Assembly (NCBI GenBank): GCA_037833965.1
Contig: AP031352.1
Span: 27,840,501-27,904,500 of the forward strand
Direction: 5' to 3'
From: Marchantia polymorpha subsp. ruderalis
Lineage: Eukaryota; Streptophyta; Marchantiopsida; Marchantiales; Marchantiaceae
Length of the DNA stretch: 64,000 nt
Positions 33,801 to 45,800 of the stretch are shown in pieces. Under the pieces are notes generated by a model, which was not told the origin of the DNA, searched no databases, and saw nothing but the letters and a program-made list of their open reading frames with translations. Position 1 is the first letter of the stretch. Every line of letters begins with the position of its first letter. The position numbers and the translations under genes were made by a program.

Positions 33801-36800
33801 ATATATTTCCAAGAATGTCCAAAGACCGAAATATCTATGTGATGTAAATAAAGATAGAAATATGATCAGTGCTCACTAAATTGCAAAGTTTGACGATCCT
33901 CCAGAATATGCTCTTGTCTTCTCCACTATCAAAATTAGTCGTTGAGTATCATGCACTAATAGTTATACAGTATACAATGGCGGAACATGATCACGAAGGC
34001 AGATCTAGGATAATGCTAGCGTCAACAGACCTTCAACTTCTCATACTAGTACGGAAAGACATACCTGATGCTCTTGCCTCACTCTGAGAAAGACACCACT
34101 GAAGGCTGTAATGTATATGTTGACCAGAAAGTAGCCCCCTAGGATAATTATGCAAATGAAATATGCGTCCGTAGCTGTCACAAATACGCGAAGAAAGTAA
34201 TATCCGAGTTACTAAAGCAAGCATGTAAAAATGCCATTAGCAGAGCGGTTAGAAGAAACTCTTACTTTTCGGATGAAAATAATATTAATCCACACCTACC
34301 CTTTGAATCAACACCTACCCTTTGAATCAGCAGCCTTTCTGACTCCGTTCATAATCAAAGACCATCCTTCGAAAGAAAGAATCTGTGAAACGATTGAGGA
34401 AACGCATTTCAGCTGACATATTGAAAGACGAAATGCCCTTTAGCTGACCTGACTTCTGCTGCAAAGCCAAAGTTACTCCAAGCGTTATAAGTAGAAAAGC
34501 TGAGAGCACACTATATATATACATTCCAAAAACATTTGTGTTCTGTTGGCGATATGTGTGAGTGGCTAGTTAGAGCCGTATGTGAAATCGGCATATAGCC
34601 AGATTCCCTGCTACCAATGTCGGACCAAGTTCTAGACCTGCCTGGCAGAAAGGCGGGCAAAATCCGGCACTGATTTCAAGAATACTGAGCTGTTGAGCGA
34701 GAGATTTCTCTAGTGTTAACATGGAGCATCCCATCATAGGCGCAAACCCCGCTTATGCTCTCACGTTGTTTAAGTCGGGGGGATTGCAAACGGTGAGCAC
34801 AGTAATATTTCTACATATGCGCGAAGAATGAATGTGATCTTCGCGAGCGGTGGAGAAAGAAAAATACAATAACATTTTGCCATGTGGGGAGAAAGTAGCG
34901 TCCGTGATAACTAAGGTCACGATAAGGTAGTCACGGCAACCCCTTTTACGAGAATGTCGTGCATTCTTGCAGCTCCATGTACTTTATGCGTCTCACTTTT
35001 TTACTCATCGCCTATACCATGACATGAATGTGAGCCAAGATTCTGGTCTGACATTGAAGGGTGAAAACCAGTTGAAAGCACAGGTCGACATAAATTCGAG
35101 TATAAAGAGCAGAAAGTGGAGCTAGAGCAGCGGTCTTGGTACTGAATATCGATGGCTAGTGATTCTCCTAACTAGAACATTTTTGGAATGAGCAATAGGT
35201 AATCTACCAAATCCTCTTCCCCTATTATCTGGAACAAATCGACCTTCAAAGATATCAACCACAATGTCAATTGCAGCTGTCAATGGGCGTCGGCTAAACC
35301 TAAATATTGGTACATGACAATGTGAGACCGAGGTTATGCTCCTGTTATTCAGAATAGACTTGTGAACTAGATGGCTTTCTCCTACCATAGCATATCAATT
35401 GTGCTCTCTTGCACTTTCCATAGGTTGGTCAGTTATTATCGAACCCATCGTAAACTTATGAGAATAATGCCCATGAGTTCATAATCCTCAGTGTAACACA
35501 ACCCACCTTGAACCCGTGTGTAACTCGAATACAGTCTATCTTGATGCGACATATCAATCATCATCAACAACTCCTAGATGAACACTAACCCAATGAATGA
35601 TCATCACAGTCTTGCATTGCGCTTCAAAACTTTACCCATGAGTGGGTCAACTGTACCCACCTATGGAAACCTTTCCATAACCGATACCCATCCATACCCA
35701 TGAGTCCATCATTGGTATTTGGTTACACTTAATCCGAGAGCTCCTAATTATACTTAATTCAAGAGCTCAGGCTAACTCATACCCATACATTCCTTGTATC
35801 CATCCATTTACCAATGGGCATGGGTATTCATTGCAGGACTCTGATGATCATTGGCAAATTGCAAATCTGAAATTATTATTTTTTTGATTGGGCATTATTG
35901 TGTACAACTTGCAGCCTAGGTTTCAATTTGGAAACCCTAAACTAAACCAAAGTGGCATGTGAAGCGAAAAAGCAAATTAATATTGAACTTTCAGACCACG
36001 ACGATTGAATAATGGAAAGAAAGAATATATATAACAAATTCGAACAGTTCGTGTAAAATTCTCGTCAACTTACTTTTGAATTCCATAGCCATTACATTAC
36101 ATACGGCGGAAATTTCGTGTGATTTGATTAATCTAGTTATAACACTGTTATAGCTTAAAAAATTAGTAGTTGATGGCTAAACAAAGAGATCAATTTTTAT
36201 CCTTCAGGATATCCCTCGCCTCATTGTAAACAAATCCATCTATATCTGATGTATTTTTTTTCCAACTATCAGTTCATAAGCCAGTTCTCCGGTAACTATG
36301 ATTGCAATAGATGCGAAGAAAGTAAAGCCGACTCGACTGAAAAGAATGTAAAGCGAATTAGGAGAAGGTCCAAGGTCCTGCCCATTCTATGAGCAGGCCA
36401 GAGGAGAGAAACAGCACCCACAGTTGAACTCTGAACGTTTCACTATTAGCTCATTCACACTTCCCTCCTTCCAGGGTTGCGAGATGTGAACGGCAAACGA
36501 GAATATCAGGAGAAGAAAAAAAATTGCGTCGTGTACCACAATTGGGTACGAATGTCCCTCGCTAAGGTAGCAAGGAGGTAGAACATAGAAATATGAGCAG
36601 TGGAAGCGACAAGGAACAACAGGCTAGAGAAGAAGTAATTTTGGCTGTACTATTGTTGCTTGTGATGCAAGTTTCTGTGAAAATCAAGAGGGTGCATAGC
36701 AGAAAATATAATCTACTTAAAGGAATGATCGATTTAAAATTGCAGTTGGGGTCTCACAGCCACAATTAAGACCAATGGGTACGAATGTCCCTCGCTAAGG

Positions 36801-39800
36801 TAGCAAGTAGGTAGAACATAGAAATATGAGCAGTGGAAGCGACAAGGAACAACAGGCTAGAGAAGAAGTAATTTTGGCTGTACTATTGTTGCTTGTGATG
36901 CAAGTTTCTGTGAAAATCAAGAGGGTGCATAGCAGAAAATATAATCTACTTAAAGGAATGATCGATTTAAAATTGCAGTTGGGGTCTCATAGCCACAATT
37001 AAGACCAGAGCAGGCAGTAAAGGGTCCTAACACAATCTACCAGATGGTCGGATTTGACCATGAGATAAATAAAAATGGATTCAATGAAGAGAATACACTG
37101 TTGGTCCACAGCCAAAATTGCATCTGGACCTTCAACCACAACGTGAGAGGAGTTAGCCCAGTGGCCTGTGAAAGTAATCTGATCCTTAATGGTGAAGGAA
37201 TCAACATGGAAGTATCCAAGGTCGAAGCAATGGAGCGGCTTGAACCTGGCAAGGATAGGATGCTACAAGTGAACGCCACACCACAATTCTATCACTCCCT
37301 ATCATAAACTGAGGTTCTGGCTTGGGATCAAGGACCTCTCGTTCCTTACAATAGAATAGTTCCCAATTAGTTTTGCAGTAGCTTCCGTACAATCGCCGTT
37401 GCTTGTGAGATGTCCTGTACCGCTGAGGAGTAGCATATGCAAACTTGAGCAATCCACTTTGGAAGTTCTGTTAATATTCTACCACTTACTCTATCTACCT
37501 CCGGGCCACTAGACGGGCACAAACTGTGTGAGGAAGTAGGCAAACCTGAAGGAGAGGAAAGATCATTGGTTACAACTCCATTGTTTCACTTGTCTCATAA
37601 GCCTCTCCCCACAACGAGCACCATGCAGTAGTTTGAAACCACACCTGAGCTTAGACACGGACGCTACCAGCACACGGGCGCTAACATGAATTGCAGAAGT
37701 GCAGAGTAGCTGCTTTCCGAGGAAAGGAGTAGGCGATTTGGAGGAACGTGAAACAAAATTTCATCGCAGTATAAACTTACTCCATGAGATGTATGGGCAG
37801 TAGCGACAGTCAAGCAGCAGGATTACAAAGAATCAGAGGTCTATTGATCGTGGACCTAAACACACAGACGCCGCACCCAGACTGAGCGGTACTGAGCGCT
37901 ATATACAACGAAGAACTAGAGAGATCGGGCTGAAGGAGATGGATGGCAAAGAGAGAATTCGAGAGTGAAGAGATCTCTCGAGCATTAGATATTGTCCCCT
38001 GAGTTTCAAAACAAATCTCTATGACAGGTCATTCACGTTTTCTGAATCAAAGCCCGAGATTAATTGCCAAAAGGAAATGGGTGGCTTAAATTCTAGGATA
38101 AGGTAAGAGGAGAACACCTTGAACCCACTCTCAGTGTATTCTTTGTCTCTTATGGGTCACATTGTATCAGATTATGTAGAGAGGTTACCTATAATCTACC
38201 AACGTCTATCACAACATCATCACGGGCGACCAAGAAATATAAACTCATCTCACCGATGTAGGCAAAAATCAATAGTCAGCGACTATTGATTTGTCCTATA
38301 TATTCTGCGAACTGAAAATGAGTCGATTATAATATGGTTGGTGATTGAGTTGGACCTGAATTAAAATAAGGAATGATGTCCCAACGTTGTCAAAGCCAGT
38401 CTTTCCATAATTTGGAGGGGGCTTGACCTGCGAAGCATCAAATTTTCTCAAACTTTGGACATATCTTTGCTGACTGCCGTAACAACGTGAGAATGAGATG
38501 CAAGCGCATATACGTTGACTCTTTCGATAAATACTCTACATCTTCTTATAGGTGAGGGAATATTCTGCATGAATGGCTTACGGAAAGAAACCTGCACAAA
38601 AACATACAAATTGAAGTGGAGAGGATAGAACGTGCTATGAGAACTTGTGATGTAGTAAATCGTACATTAGTTATGCTGAAGGACAGAAACTCAGGATGCA
38701 ATTCATACTGAGCTCATTGTTCATTTCGTAGTACAGGAAGACAGACTGGATGCACAGAAGTGTCCCTAAAACATAATCACCTTCACTAAGGATCCTAATG
38801 TGTCCATCGAGTGCTTGCTGAATTGAATGGGTAACACTCCATTTGAAACTGCCATCTCCTATCTCACAAGAGTAATAATGTCTTCATGGAGAGGGGCTTC
38901 CGGATGCTGTACTTACACGACATCTAAGGCCTTGGTCGATTGGACAAGAATCGCCGTCATATTTATCTGTAGTGTAATTCCGAGCAATATTATTACAAAA
39001 AAACTCTGGATATGATGGCTCGTCATCGACTGTCCTCGTACACCTGTTATAACAGAATGTCAGAAATGATATATAAAAGACTTGCGGACGGCATGAGCTT
39101 CTTGACAGCCAAACTTGGTACTCAAGCCAGTTTATAAGTGATAAAAATGACTATATTCCTTGGACATCAAGAATCATAAATCTGAGGCCGTGAAGATGTA
39201 GCTATTTTCCACCTTTTCTCTATTCAGGATAAGAAATAGAATCTTAGAACACAATAAACTCGTTACACTTTAAGTGGCAGAAGGCTAGTGAAGACAGGCG
39301 AAGAAACTAGTAGTGACATTCGCCAATAGCGTCGACAAAATTTTTTTAGCAACATCACGAAGACTCCCCTGGATTTTAACAGAATCCCTAATCCCGATAT
39401 TCAACCCATTTCTTTCTGACAGATTCAAGATTTGGTTACTATACCTTTGATCTAATAGGCCAGCAAAATACAATGTTCCCACTTCAGCGTAGAAGAAAAG
39501 AAAAATGCCCGAAAAAAGGAGCACCAACTCCAGAGTGCCAATGCTTTTGATTATGGCGTCTAAAATTGCCTGTACGTTAAAGGACAGGACATAATCTGAG
39601 CCACGGCGTTCATATACCACGAACGTAAGTCAAGGATGCGAAAGGAGGTATAACGGGTGCTAGTCAGTGAGGGTAATATGCTCAACTCTAATACCTAGTT
39701 GAAATTTCATATTTCAATATTGGATTTAAAGTCTCATCATAGACGTGCCTCTGCTGCTACAGCTGTTGTAACAACACTCAAACTGTCAATCCATGATATA

Positions 39801-42800
39801 CTTATGGCATTTCGATGAATTCAGAAGTCCTCACTGAATTGGAATCCTGAAGGCTTTCGTAATTTACGCTTGGTGGTCACAATCTCATGGTGTATGATTT
39901 GGAAAAAGAAGTTCCTCTAACAAGTTTAGCCAACAAAGAGCAACTTCATGAGAAAGGAAAAAAAAGAATTAGTGAACTCACAATAAGATTACCAACAAAT
40001 GCGAATTGACGAAGGATAAGCAGAGCTCGGAACAGGCGCAATACTGCGAGACGGAGGAAGGTGTCTCGTTTCATAATATATATCCTCCCAATATGAACCC
40101 TGTTTTTTTTTCGCCAATTTTTTGATCAAATGAACATTAAGTTCAGTTCTTTCAGAATATTTTCTTCGTAAAATCTTGTGCAGGGTAAACATATTTCTTT
40201 CAGGAATGAAGTTACAATACTTGTGGAACTTTCCTGCTCTTGATAGAAGCTGTAAACGTACCAGGAATCAACAATAATGATGAAATCCATTCTGTTGTAG
40301 TTGTTTCGAAGGAAAGCGTGAGGACTCTTATAAAAGCCTAGGCATATGATCCGGGCAATGCATTCCAATCTGAAATAAGTAAACAACAACTTATGATTAA
40401 TAGTGGGAGATTCCATCAGAAGGGAATCAGCCTCCTTTTAAAGAGTCATATTCCAGGAGTCGATGTGGATAGTTAGTTCATACTCTACACTTGAAATATA
40501 TTATCTATTACTCCAAATAATCTCTACTCTGAATGGAACCAAGCATTATCATTGGAAAACTGAGAACAAAAGATCTCTTTGGATGTCAATTTGGAAGGGT
40601 ATGTTCCAAAGTAACTGAAGATACCTAACCGTAAGAGGCTTTTTTGGTAGATGTGTCAAGATGAACACAATCAATCATATACGTCACCAAAAGATTGAAG
40701 ACTAATCATGTTTTGAAATGGCGTTTGAGCGGATAACCTTTGCATATACTTTATTCAACATTCAAGTTTTCATCCACAAACTAGATTATCAAACCTTTCT
40801 TGTTTTGTCGGATATCTAGTAACCTAACAAAGTTTTGACATAGACTCATGATCGTGATCTGACTAAGCTTGTTCTCATGCACATCATTCCATATATGCTC
40901 CAACTTTCTATCTCACTTTAAAAAAATTAAAATCAAATCACAGATTGATTCCATTGTAATCCCTGAAGTCTACTCAAGAACAATAGAGCTTATAATACAA
41001 CTCTAAGTGAATAATTATATCATCTTCTATATAGCAATAAGTAAAACACAGGATACTTTGCTAACTAAACAAGACATAACGAAATCTGCTAATTTGCTGC
41101 AAAAAATTTGAAGTTAATTTCACATCAAAATCACATACGCTTCAAATTTGCTAGCTTGTCAATTTGATATTTACATTACTTCATTCATAGTTTGTTATGA
41201 ATATATAGCCTTCCAATCATAAAAGAACTAACGTAAATCAATTTCTTTATAAAAAACAGAATTATGGAATTAAAATATACAGGCCATTTTATATTTGATT
41301 AACAATAAGTCTTGAATCTAAGTTCTTAAATACTTGCATGTTCCTCTGAAATTTCTCATATCCAGACCTTGTTACTATATGTATATTATAATAATCGTCA
41401 CATGTTTTCCAAGATACAGATATCACTATCTTCTTCTAATTATACCACAAAAATAAATCTTCTTCAAAAAATTTGGTCTGCATACGCAAATATGAAATTT
41501 TAAGAGATCTATTTCGAATTTTCAAGCTCTTCTTTGCATTCTCTTTTAGCAATTAAGATATGTATATATATACATGGTTATCATGACATCTCAAAATATT
41601 TCTAGCAAAATATGAGAATAAATTGATAATTAGCCAGCCATATACAGAAAAAAATTTCACTGCTAGATGACTAACTTCAAAAAAGACTGATTTCTCTTTT
41701 ATAAAATTAATTTCTTGTGTTGTTTTTTTAAATACCACTTATTAAATATTTAAGGATTCTAAAAAAATTTTACTTTGAAAAAACAAGAACAGTGATGTTT
41801 CAAGTTGCACTTAGAAACAAAATCAAAACAGTAAGGTCAGTCAGGTTTATCAGATCCAACAAAAAGTCATCGTAAAAAATTAAACTAAGCTTGTTTTCAT
41901 TTTCAAATTGAGATTATTTTATTTTAGTCATTACAATATAAACTTTATTTTTATCAACAGAAATATAAAATATTCTATACATATCCAACACTTTTTTTAG
42001 CTGATTGATCAAAACAGACTTCAATTCCTTATACGGTATCATTTGAGAACTAAAATTTTTTCTCTCTTATTTATAAAATTTGTCCCAAAAAAATTATCCA
42101 TATTATTCTTTCACTCTTCTTTTGATCGCCATTTGTAGGATGGCTTATATATCTATAAGAAGGCGAAAAGATGAATATAATCATCGTTAAATAAATTTTA
42201 TCTATTAATTTATTTAATACAGAAGCTAAGACTAAATTCAACGATTTCTTTGCAAAGTATTAGTTCAGAACTGCTATTACAATGCAAGCAAAGATGATTG
42301 AATATATTTAAAAAAATCAGATGTAGAAGTTAAAATGCAAGTTTCTTATTCTAGTTGAACTTTGAAATTATTAGGCAGCAAATTTGGCCTTATATAAATA
42401 TTTAGATCTCATTCACTATGATTGACTAATAGTACGGGTGCTGTGACTCTCATATGCAAAAAACACATCTCAACCAAAGATGGCTTGAAAGTTCTACGAG
42501 AGCGATACAAAACTGAAATGATCAGTTTTGTTGTTAGTAGATTAGAAATTTGCAAGCTATTGCCTCACGAGAATGATACAAAAGTGAGATGATTAGGTAT
42601 ATTGTTAACATATTAGAAATCTGCAAGCAGTGGTGAAACTGTGTAGGTTCCTCATAAGTATTTAAGATATTCCCAAATCAGGAAAAAAAATCAGTTTGGA
42701 AGTTTTCTACATTAAACATAAATTTTGATATAGGAAGTTAGAGAATACAAGATAAGTTTCTCATAATTAAAAGATAAATCTGCATTGAGAAAATCTAATT

Positions 42801-45800
42801 TGTTTCATATAATAATAGTGATGATTCCACTTATTGATAAATAAACATTATTTTAGAAGTATACAGCTGGCAGTTAGAAGGAGTCGATAGTAAGATCGTA
42901 CCGCGTTGTGGATATTGTGAATATCTTACATCATAGCAAGGGCGTGGCAACAATATATTGGAACGACTGACCCCAAATTGCTCTTACAATGTACCCCATA
43001 TCGTTGTAGACGTGGCAATGGCATAAAAATTGAATCTCAATAACACAATCTATATGAGATAATATATAGTGTCCAGAAATGAGTGGATTGGCACATAGAG
43101 TCCTTCAGAGGTAAATGATGTTGAGAGACTCATAGATCGAAAGCTTCTACACATGAGACGAAGAGACAACTATCATAAGGAGGCTTGATCTTAGATCAAC
43201 TGAATGCACTACATAATATGACTGATTTGTGTGGATCGTAACGAGGGTGGAACCAAAATATGATACGCCAACACTTTAGAGTGAGATAAAACTACGGTAA
43301 GTACAAGATCGAAAGCTATCTTCTCTTCAAAGAAAAGGTGAATGGACTATTAAAAGATGACCAAAAAAATATAACAAATGAAACTCATCCCAGAAGTAGA
43401 AAGTACAAAAGAATAATATAAGAAAAGAAGCACTATTTTCAACAGTACACCCAATATAAACTCACTTGTTGTTTTCTTTAATATGGATGCGATGGATATT
43501 AAAGAGGTGACTGATACAGAAAATGTCACTATACGACTTTTTTTTTCGGAAACAACAAAATGCTTAAATAAAAGGTGCTCTTGTCTCCGTTCTTCTGCAT
43601 AGAGAAGATAAACTCATAAACTTCCTCCTTTTCATAGAGTTTTGTATGCATAATTGGGCACTTGCGTTGTAGAAAATCCACAAATTATTTATTATCCCAA
43701 CCCTACTAAGTTGTTAGAGAAATGATGTATAAGAATGAGTTCACATTAAAGAGGAAAGAAAACTCTTCTAGAATCGATTCTTACCAAGAAGAGCGGATAT
43801 GTGGGCAGAAAATTGTAAGACAGCTTGTTAAGACTTTCTAATTGAGCACATGAAAAGCGACGACCAGAAACTGAGAATGTAGGCAATAATTCCCAGCTTT
43901 GAAGAAAAACCCAGATGTTAAGGATGTGACTCCCCTGAAAGTTTGACTACACACATCAAGCTCTGAGCCACGTACGTGTATATTGTAGTAAGAGCAATGT
44001 CTGCATTGATGAGGGCCTGTTGGGAGGCACGAAAATTTCCCCAATTATGCTCAGCTTTCATGGCAAGAACGGTGACGTGGCTGAATATGACACCAAGAAG
44101 CAGGTATTCCGTTTTTCTTCAAGAAAATTAAGGAAATTGCCTAGAACATTCGGATACGAAAGAACTCCGCTCTCCTTTCAACAGATTAAGGAAACCAGCC
44201 GTGACCTATGGGTGCAAGGGGACTGGAATGATCGCCTATCATGCCAGGACCAACTGTGTTTAATTTTGACCGGAAAATTGAAACAAATTGCATATTTTGG
44301 CTGATCATGAATGATCCTGTTCATGATCATTCGTCAAGTGGTGGATACTCATTATAGATCATCCCAAAAAGGGCAAGCCGCGTTTCGTTTTGTATGCTCA
44401 GAAAGCCCAACGAATAGCCGTCCAATGTTGCCCCTGTGCCTATAGGGCTAGTCAAGGACTTCTTCAGTATTATCTGAATTGATCAAGAGAGAACGGGCAC
44501 GATATTAATATCTGATCAGAATTTCTGACAAAGACAACCGAACTCAGCACAAGCTTGCGAAGTAGTTTTAGGAACTTCTGTTAGCATCTTCTTTAACACC
44601 ATTATCGGACATCGAGGGAGTTGAACCCTAACACATTCATTTGCACAAGTGCATGTTAATTTCATCACGCGCTGGCAGGGACTCAGCAACCACGAAGAAA
44701 AACAGTGTTGCGTAATGAAGAGTTCAGAGCTAGGACACATATACATTGCGCTTTTTCACAAATTCATAAGCCTTCCTCCACCTATGAGCTGCCAAGGTCT
44801 GTGGTTTCTTTGTCTGCCCAAGATGCGTAAAATCCATAGACATTATTTCTTCAATTCTCGTTTTAACATGCTGGGCGTCTTTCTTGCTCTCTGAAGAATC
44901 TTTCCTGTAACACGAAGATATCGGCTGGTTAGTTTGGATCTTTTGCATTAATCTGGCATCAGCACGGGACTCCGACGCATTCCGGTTCTTATATTGTTAA
45001 AATGAGTCCGCATAGCAAGGAAGCATGTATATTCGAAACGCAAAGGTTGCGTAGGTTTCTGGTGTCGACAATGTATACTAAAAATCGGAAGCCCACTGCA
45101 TGTGTTCCGAAGGAGGCAGAAATCTGAATCATAAAACACAACGAAGTTCTACGTTCTCGCGTATTTCATATGTTTTTCATTGGAGTAATCAAATATTATT
45201 TCGCACAATAGAGTACCGAAAGGAACACATTCCCAGTTCAGAACAGCAGCCATATGCGAATAGAAGGAACCGAAAATCACACTCAGAATATTCACTTATA
45301 ACTTTTCAATTTACTCTTTCCTCTGTATCCGCACAAGTCCTTGTACACCTGTTCGCAGCGCAGCAATACTGGAAGTGTGACAATAAAGGAAGATATCCAA
45401 AGCCATTTATTTGTCAAGAACTGAATACTGGGCGTAATTTTAGCACAGTACCCCATTTGGGGCAGTTGCAAAGCAGTCCAACTACACTCTAGACATTTCT
45501 GTGTGTAGGATTATGCATGACACATACATGAATTGAATCAACCTACAGAGAATACGGATCCAATTTTGTTGATCAGTCAAAAAATATGGAGAGTGTATGG
45601 ATCTGTACTCGTCCGCCTTCGATCATACAATTGTCTTATTCTTATTTTACTATATACGTTTAGTTAAGTTGGTCAAGACGATGTGATTTTTCCAACACAC
45701 TGAAATTTATCCTTTAATAGAAATGGCAGCTGAGCGCGTATTGTAAGGCATTTGTCGGAGCTACGAGTGCTGAGAATTGCCACATATTTGGTCGTGATAA

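Larger units (their letters stand above)
34413..38916. other. 4.5-kb intron of domain I
   Basis: Contains the 233-bp tandem duplication at 36544-37009, a CCCAT/ATGGG-rich stretch at about 35640-35830 that may be a decayed transposon, and a 12-bp hairpin at 38266-38292. A frame near 38740-38870 (minus) could hide a small exon of the extracellular loop, but it does not match the family. Confidence 0.6.

Noticed and set aside
34440-34545. Hydrophobic frame on the minus strand as domain I pore loop
   Set aside because: It looked like a pore helix with a TLG motif in place of TLEGW, but the true in-frame pore exon with SFEGW was found at 34319-34412 with matching splice phases. The upstream frame is probably intronic.
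38740-38870. Possible extra exon after the domain I Cys-rich loop
   Set aside because: Open frames exist, but none shows the expected Asn-Pro/Phe-Asp pattern and the phases do not help. Left as unresolved intron.
45100-45492. 130-codon plus-strand ORF
   Set aside because: No domain or compositional support; it lies in an AT-rich intron region opposite the channel gene.
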